Origin: Irineochytrium annulatum
Taxonomy: Eukaryota > Chytridiomycota > Chytridiomycetes > Chytridiales > Chytridiaceae
Length of the DNA stretch: 12,587 nucleotides
Direction of reading: 5' to 3'
NCBI GenBank assembly: GCA_027600665.1
Contig: JADGJL010000873.1
Span: forward strand, 1-12,587
The notes below the pieces were generated by a model. It did not search any database. It saw only the letters and a program-made list of their open reading frames with translations, and was not told the DNA's origin. Positions 8,625 through 12,587 of this stretch are shown in pieces. Positions within the stretch are counted from its first letter, which is position 1. Each line of letters begins with the position of its first letter. The translations under genes and the position numbers were made by a program.

Positions 8625-8945
8625 ATGGCGATGCTGACCTCGATCAAGATCAAGAACCTCGTCGGGGCGCTTTTGCTCTCTTCCCTGCTCGTTCTCTCAT
8701 ACAGGAGCAGCGTCGCCTCTGCCGAGTCTCCGCGATATCGTTTCCATCACCTGGAGTGCGACAACTCCGACATGGGCAGCCTGTGCAAGGGTCGCTGTGC
8801 CTGCGGACTGAGAACTGGGGACCTGCATTGCGGGTCCCACCGCAATGACGTCCACAACTGCACGGAGCTGGGATGCTGCTGGTGTGACTTTTACGAGTTG
8901 CCCACGGAAGGCGAGAATGTCGGTGATAGCCTGATAAAGCAGTAG
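8625..8945 (+). CDS. Small secreted Cys-rich protein, trefoil-like spacing
   Basis: Single exon of 106 residues. A signal peptide is evident: Lys8 and Lys10, then the hydrophobic core LVGALLLSSLLVLS (12-25), then a VASA-type cleavage site after Ala33. The mature chain (about 73 residues) has nine cysteines, at 45, 54, 58, 60, 69, 79, 84, 85 and 87, and no further membrane segment. The stretch C60-x8-C69G-x8-C79-x4-CCW resembles the first five cysteines of a trefoil (P-type) domain, which has C-x9-C-x9-C-x4-CC-x10-C. The sixth cysteine is not at the usual distance; Cys87 follows almost at once. An in-frame stop at 8589 precedes the ATG, so the start is secure. Role unknown: wall, extracellular or effector-like functions are all possible. 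An odd number of cysteines allows dimer formation or one free thiol. Confidence 0.8.
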   Translation: MAMLTSIKIKNLVGALLLSSLLVLSYRSSVASAESPRYRFHHLECDNSDMGSLCKGRCACGLRTGDLHCGSHRNDVHNCTELGCCWCDFYELPTEGENVGDSLIKQ

Positions 8946-9537
8946 CCAAAGAGGCCATCATTTGTAAATTTCGGTCGGTGTTGCTCATCGTGTTTCTGCT
9001 TATCTTTCAGCAGACTTCGTAGTTATCTGTCATCCTCATATCCCTGCTGTCTTACATATTCCAATTTTACGGGCTATCAGAAACATAGGGTGCTCTGATT
9101 GGTGATCTGCAGTTCTTCTATGCGCTCGCTCATTCATATCATTCGTCCTTCACAACAGAAACATTTTACCCTATATTTTTCCGTTTGTTGAAGTTTCACA
9201 GCATCAGAGCTCTCAAATTCAGGACTGACGACGCTGTGCTCTCCGATTATCCGCAGGACCCGCTTCGTAAGAGGTCTGGTCTGATGGAGGAGTTGGGGAG
9301 GAGTGTTGACACAGAGTGAGTGAGGATGTGAGCTTTGACGAATTGGGCGGACAACGCTGTCCGCGCAACCTTGAGAGCCTCCGACAGCTGCGACCAGCGC
9401 GGACGCGGACGATCCAGGCATCATCGCAAGCATTGGCGGTGGTATTGATTTGCTTTGATAATCAGAACAATCGTACAGGTGCCTAACGGGTTCATAATTT
9501 GCTTTCTGAAAGGGGGAGGATATCAGCGAGATCGCAA
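8946..9537. other. Intergenic region before the coiled-coil gene (592 bp)
   Basis: This holds the 3' UTR of the Cys-rich gene and the promoter and leader of the coiled-coil gene. CCAAT occurs at 9061-9065, with an inverted copy (ATTGG) at 9098-9102. A 12-codon upstream reading frame starts at ATG 9284 and stops at 9319. A strong GTGAGT donor lies at 9316, with possible acceptors at 9467 and 9480, so a leader intron is possible. No splice that I tried extends the downstream protein. I see no convincing gene here. Confidence 0.45.
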
Positions 9538-10999
9538 ATGGCCGGCGATCCTTTAAAAGATTTCGAGGACTTCCTTGAGTCCAGCCTGTCGCATGATCTG
9601 TCCAGTGAGATTGGGTAAGATTAATTGTCCAATTTGGCCCGAGAGATTGTCTTTTATTTTTTAATTTTTCTCTCTTGGTTTTGATAGAGCTAACGTGTTT
9701 GTCTTTCAGCAACATCATCGAGACAACGAAGCGCCTGCATTTTCGACAGGATGCCTCCCGCAGTGCCGCCCACAGGAAGATTCCATCCGTCGACCCGGCG
9801 TTGTTCCACACAAGACGCCCGCCTTCATTCAGACCGGGCTCGTCACTGCCGCCGCAATACAAATACTGGGACCATCATTCTATATCGGAAATGGACACTC
9901 GGTCGCACGTATGATAAATTGGTACTGATAGAAGAAAATTGATTCGTGCTGCAAAGGACCGGAGGGACGAATTCGACATCCCACGACGGCCATTGTCGCG
10001 CTCCCAATACGATCACGGTCGCACAGGATCCTCGACATTAGCGCTAGAGAGAAAGGTTGATAACTTGGAAGCGAAGGTGACCAAAACCTTGTAGACGGGT
10101 TGCTAATAAAAGAGTATCAGCTTGACGATCTTCTCTCCACCGCGAAAGAAGGCCGCCGGGAATCCGCGACCATCGAATCCCACCGCGACAGCGTCACGAA
10201 CGACGCCATGAAGGCCGCCTCGACCAAGCTCGACGCCGTCTGGATGGAGCTTAACAAGATGCGCGAGCAGATCGCGTCCACGCTCGACTCCTCAACGTCC
10301 CAAGACGCTCCGCCGCCGGCGCCGCCGGCGTCATACAAACCCGTCACGCGATTCGGCAGGACGACGGTGCCGATCACGTTCCAGAGGTACGTGAAGCAGG
10401 AGATCAGGAAGCACGACACCGTCATTGCGGAGCGCATCGTGGCGCCTTACGTCGCGAAGGAGATCGAGAAGCTGAGGACGACGCTGGCCTTGAACGAGGG
10501 CCGAAGGGGGACACGTGTGAAGTCGAGCCCGAGCCTTTTTTTGGATGAGGCGGAGGACGACAATGGGCTTCTGACGCCGAGCGAGGACGAGTACCCCGCC
10601 GCCGCGGGGCCATCGCATCGTCGGGTTGGTGGTACGGGGGGGACGCATCATTCGGTCCCGTTTGGAAGGGGCGCGGAGAGAGGTTATGCTAGTGACAGCG
10701 ACGACGGGTATCAGGCGAAGGGGACAGGAGGGAGGATTGCATCGGAGGTCGAGGATTTGGGGGAGGACGTGCACGACCTGATGGTGAGGCTGAAGAAGAA
10801 GATGGATAAGTCCCCAAAGCGGGCGCCGCGAGGGGCGGTTGCGGTGGAGAAAATCGGGAAGAGCGGTGAAAGGAAGTCTGGGAAGGCGGAGAAGCCGGTG
10901 GCGGCGGACGCTAAACGGGAGTGGAGGCAGTTGGGGAGGAACCCGAGGCAGACGTATGCGCGGTCGACATTGTCGTCACGACTAAAGTCGAAGGATTAG
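9538..10999 (+). CDS. Coiled-coil protein of unknown function
   Basis: I do not recognise a family. Inferred exons are 9538-9614, 9710-9908, 9957-10076 and 10121-10999, giving 424 residues with all junctions in frame. The N-terminus (MAGDPLKDFEDFLESSLSHD) is acidic and amphipathic. Residues about 30-115 are polar, rich in Arg/Ser/Pro/His. A coiled coil spans about 120-190: LERKVDNLEAKLDDLL has Leu/Val at perfect 4-3 heptad spacing, followed by charged helical sequence. After a Pro/Ala linker comes a second helical segment (FQRYVKQEIRKHDTVIAERI, then VAKEIEKLRTTLAL). The C-terminal third alternates acidic and Gly/Ser-rich stretches and ends very basic. No catalytic or membrane segment is seen, so a structural or adaptor role is likely. 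The acceptor of the third intron is ambiguous (10114 or 10120). I chose 10120 because it keeps the heptad register unbroken. Confidence 0.72.
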
Positions 11000-11250
11000 G
11001 ACTTTATGTTTTGGGACACGTTGCTTTGCTGTTTAATAACTACTTTGCTGTTCCTTTGCGTCATTCGTTTAATCAGTAGTTGGCTGTTCTGGGAAGTTTG
11101 CTTATGATAATTCAACCAGGGTTATTGAGTTGTATTGTAAATATATTGTTATGACTGGTATAACTCGTGAAAAAATAGGGAATGATGCCGGGCCGAAGTA
11201 AAACATCTGCGCATCAGCCTGATTGACTACTGTGGATCAACGTTAAGGCT
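11000..11250. other. Convergent 3' spacer (251 bp)
   Basis: AT-rich spacer between the stops of the coiled-coil gene (+) and riboflavin synthase (-). It contains a 10-bp direct repeat, CTTTGCTGTT, at 11024-11033 and 11043-11052, and a Puf-like TGTAAATA. No ORF of note and no exact AATAAA were found. Confidence 0.5.
11136..11143 (+). promoter_or_regulatory. Puf-type RNA element TGTAAATA in a 3' UTR
   Basis: UGUAAAUA matches the UGUANAUA core bound by Pumilio/Puf3-family RNA-binding proteins in fungi. It lies 137 nt after the stop of the coiled-coil gene, so it would be in that mRNA if the 3' UTR reaches this far. An 8-mer in AT-rich DNA may be chance. Confidence 0.25.
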
Positions 11251-12258
11251 CTACTTTTTTAAAATCCCGTATTGCGTCAACTTGGCATCAATTCGATCGT
11301 CGATAGTGCGTCTCAGCAACGAGGCAATCGCTCCATCCCCGTCCTCACCGCCCGTCAGCAGGATCGAAGACACGATGCTCTCAATGTATTTCCCGACCTC
11401 GTCGACCTCCAGATTGATCTTATCCCCCGCTTTGTACCGCGGAAGGTTGACGGCAGTCTGAGTGTGGGCGATGAGCATGACGGAGAACCGCCGCGAGACG
11501 CGATCAACGGACACGACGGTGAGGGATGTCCCGTTCAGGCAGACATAGCCCTTCGCGATGATATACCGCATGGCGTCCGTGATGGTGCCCGCACCGGCTC
11601 CGGCAGTCTCGGGAACGGGCGGGGGCACGGAGAATGTCATCAGGAGAGAGTTGGGCGGGTCGGGTTCAACCGAGTGGAGAATGATCGGACAATCGACATG
11701 GCCCTGCAATGGCAAACCTTTAGCCTTGACGAAAAAGCTAAACCTTCTGGGACAATGACCAACCTGAACGACGTGACCTCCCAGACGCGTATTCTCCTTG
11801 CAAGCCCGCTCCAAGTTCACCATGTCCCCGACTTTCCAATCATCTGTAGAATTTTAAGGGTGAGTTTTGAAGGCGGAGGCGACTAACCGCAAGCACAAGT
11901 ACGCACCCACATTCGTCTTCCGCATCGTCTCCGGTGCTATCCCGAACTTGACGGTACCCTTTGCGGATTCCATCTCCGTTATGGTTAGGCATATACCTTA
12001 AAACTATTTAGATGCAAGTGCCAAGTATTCGCCGCCGCGAACTCACCATTGACGGCAATAGAGTCACCAATGTTGGCGTCCGTGAGCACCTTTTCCGCGT
12101 TCGCGACCGTGACCGAGAAGCCCGCGCCACCGGACCAGGTTACATCGACGGGCACGATCTCGGAGATGGAGCCCATACCTTGATATCAACGCAGTCAGTA
12201 AATCAAGGATGGACAACAAATGAAGGGCGTTACATTCGACGATGCCCGTGAAGACCAT
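11251..12258 (-). CDS. RIB5: Riboflavin synthase (alpha chain type)
   Basis: Catalyses the last step of riboflavin synthesis, dismutation of two 6,7-dimethyl-8-ribityllumazine molecules to riboflavin plus the pyrimidine precursor. Exons in transcript order are 12258-12234, 12178-12047, 11996-11907, 11843-11764 and 11703-11251, giving 259 residues. It shows the two tandem lumazine-binding barrels. The first has MVFTGIVE at the start, GDSIAVNGICLT (46-57, with the conserved Cys55) and NLERAC, ending in GGHVVQGHVD (104-113). The second has GYVCLNGTSLTV (161-172), LIAHTQ and DKINLEVDEVGKY. Two departures from the usual 210-240 residue length stand out: a Pro/Gly/Ala-rich insert (about 136-154) and a charged C-terminal extension of about 35 residues. 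The fourth intron (11763-11704) is exactly 60 nt, phase 0 and stop-free, so unspliced mRNA would still be read through. CCAAT boxes for this strand lie at 12403-12399 and 12516-12512. Reading frame without ATG continues a little upstream of the chosen start. Confidence 0.95.
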
Positions 12259-12587
12259 TCTGAATGTTGTATCGAGAGATGTGCCGAACGGGAGAAATGC
12301 TAATGAGACGCATGCGATCACTCAAGCCACTTTCGATGTGGAAGTCATGCTAAGACTATTCACGATGATCAGGACATGACAAGAAGACAGAAACACGTAT
12401 TGGCAATCCAGCAATCATGTGGAACTGTACAATGCCCAAACAAGAATAACTCAATGCGAAAGGAAAACCACGAAAGCGTGATAAGGTTTCCTTCCCGCCC
12501 TATAAATATCTATTGGGATGCTGCGGGCAGACCGGTATCGTTGATGGAGAAGATGATACGTTTATTGTTAATAAACAGTTATACGAA
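12259..12587. other. Divergent promoter region at the right edge (329 bp)
   Basis: The left part should be the riboflavin synthase promoter (- strand CCAAT at 12403-12399). The right part looks like a + strand promoter: GATAAG at 12479-12484, a TTCCCGCC E2F-like octamer at 12492-12499, a TATA box at 12501-12508 and the pyrimidine/purine-mixed DNA after it. A CACG-AAAG-CGTG inverted repeat lies just before the GATAAG. The last 80 bases show no clear coding frame. Confidence 0.5.
12501..12508 (+). promoter_or_regulatory. TATA box candidate (TATAAATA) for a gene beyond the window
   Basis: Consensus TATA sequence facing the right edge. The nearest + strand gene would start after 12587. The octamer is identical to the one at 8342-8349, and a TTCCCGCC sequence lies immediately upstream. 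Confidence 0.4.

Noticed and set aside
9134..9862. A 242-codon open frame on the - strand
   Set aside because: It runs antisense across two exons and an intron of the coiled-coil gene, has no recognisable motif or codon bias, and reads as irregular sequence. I treat it as a chance frame.
7243..12258. SDH3 and riboflavin synthase as parts of a flavin gene cluster
   Set aside because: They are 3 kb apart, separated by unrelated genes and on separate promoters. The link through FAD is too loose to support a cluster.
12259..12321. N-terminal extension of riboflavin synthase from a GTG at 12321
   Set aside because: The frame is open but lacks ATG, and MVFTGIVE matches the standard N-terminus of the family.
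1..12587. Mobile elements, CRISPR arrays, tRNA or rRNA genes, or a defence-like system
   Set aside because: No terminal repeats, transposase motifs, spaced direct repeats, tRNA-like folds or rRNA-like conserved blocks were seen by eye on either strand.

Overview
The window looks like a gene-dense stretch of a fungal nuclear genome. Five of the six well-supported protein genes are interrupted by short spliceosomal introns, mostly 40-63 nt, with GT donors, CTRAY-like branch points and YAG/AAG acceptors. Coding DNA is GC-rich at third codon positions and spacers are short. No rRNA, tRNA, CRISPR array, transposon or prokaryote-style operon was seen. A BRD7/9-type bromodomain protein and a large HEAT-repeat protein reminiscent of animal HEATR4 make an early-diverging, possibly zoosporic, fungus plausible. 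That placement is inference only.

Layout, left to right. (1) 88-2698, + strand: bromodomain protein, seven exons, with an acidic N-terminus and a Gln-rich tail. (2) 2914-7128, + strand: ~1,297-residue HEAT-repeat protein, seven exons. (3) 7243-8133, - strand: SDH3, the cytochrome b membrane anchor of succinate dehydrogenase, five exons, converging on gene 2. (4) 8134-8624: divergent promoter region with a perfect 12-bp GATAACGTTATC palindrome, a TATAAATA box and a possible small - strand gene. (5) 8625-8945, + strand: secreted Cys-rich protein of 106 residues with trefoil-like cysteine spacing. (6) 9538-10999, + strand: coiled-coil protein of 424 residues that I do not recognise. (7) 11251-12258, - strand: riboflavin synthase (alpha chain type), five exons. 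(8) 12259-12587: promoter DNA, including a + strand TATAAATA that probably serves a gene beyond the right edge.

The genes do not form a pathway or cluster. SDH3 (respiration; its complex carries FAD) and riboflavin synthase (flavin precursor) share only a loose flavin link, which I would not read as organised. The rest appear to be chromatin, scaffold and secreted functions lying side by side. The least ordinary items are the Cys-rich secreted protein, the antisense reading frame opposite its 5' end, the palindrome in front of SDH3, the HEAT protein, and a 60-nt stop-free phase-0 intron in riboflavin synthase.
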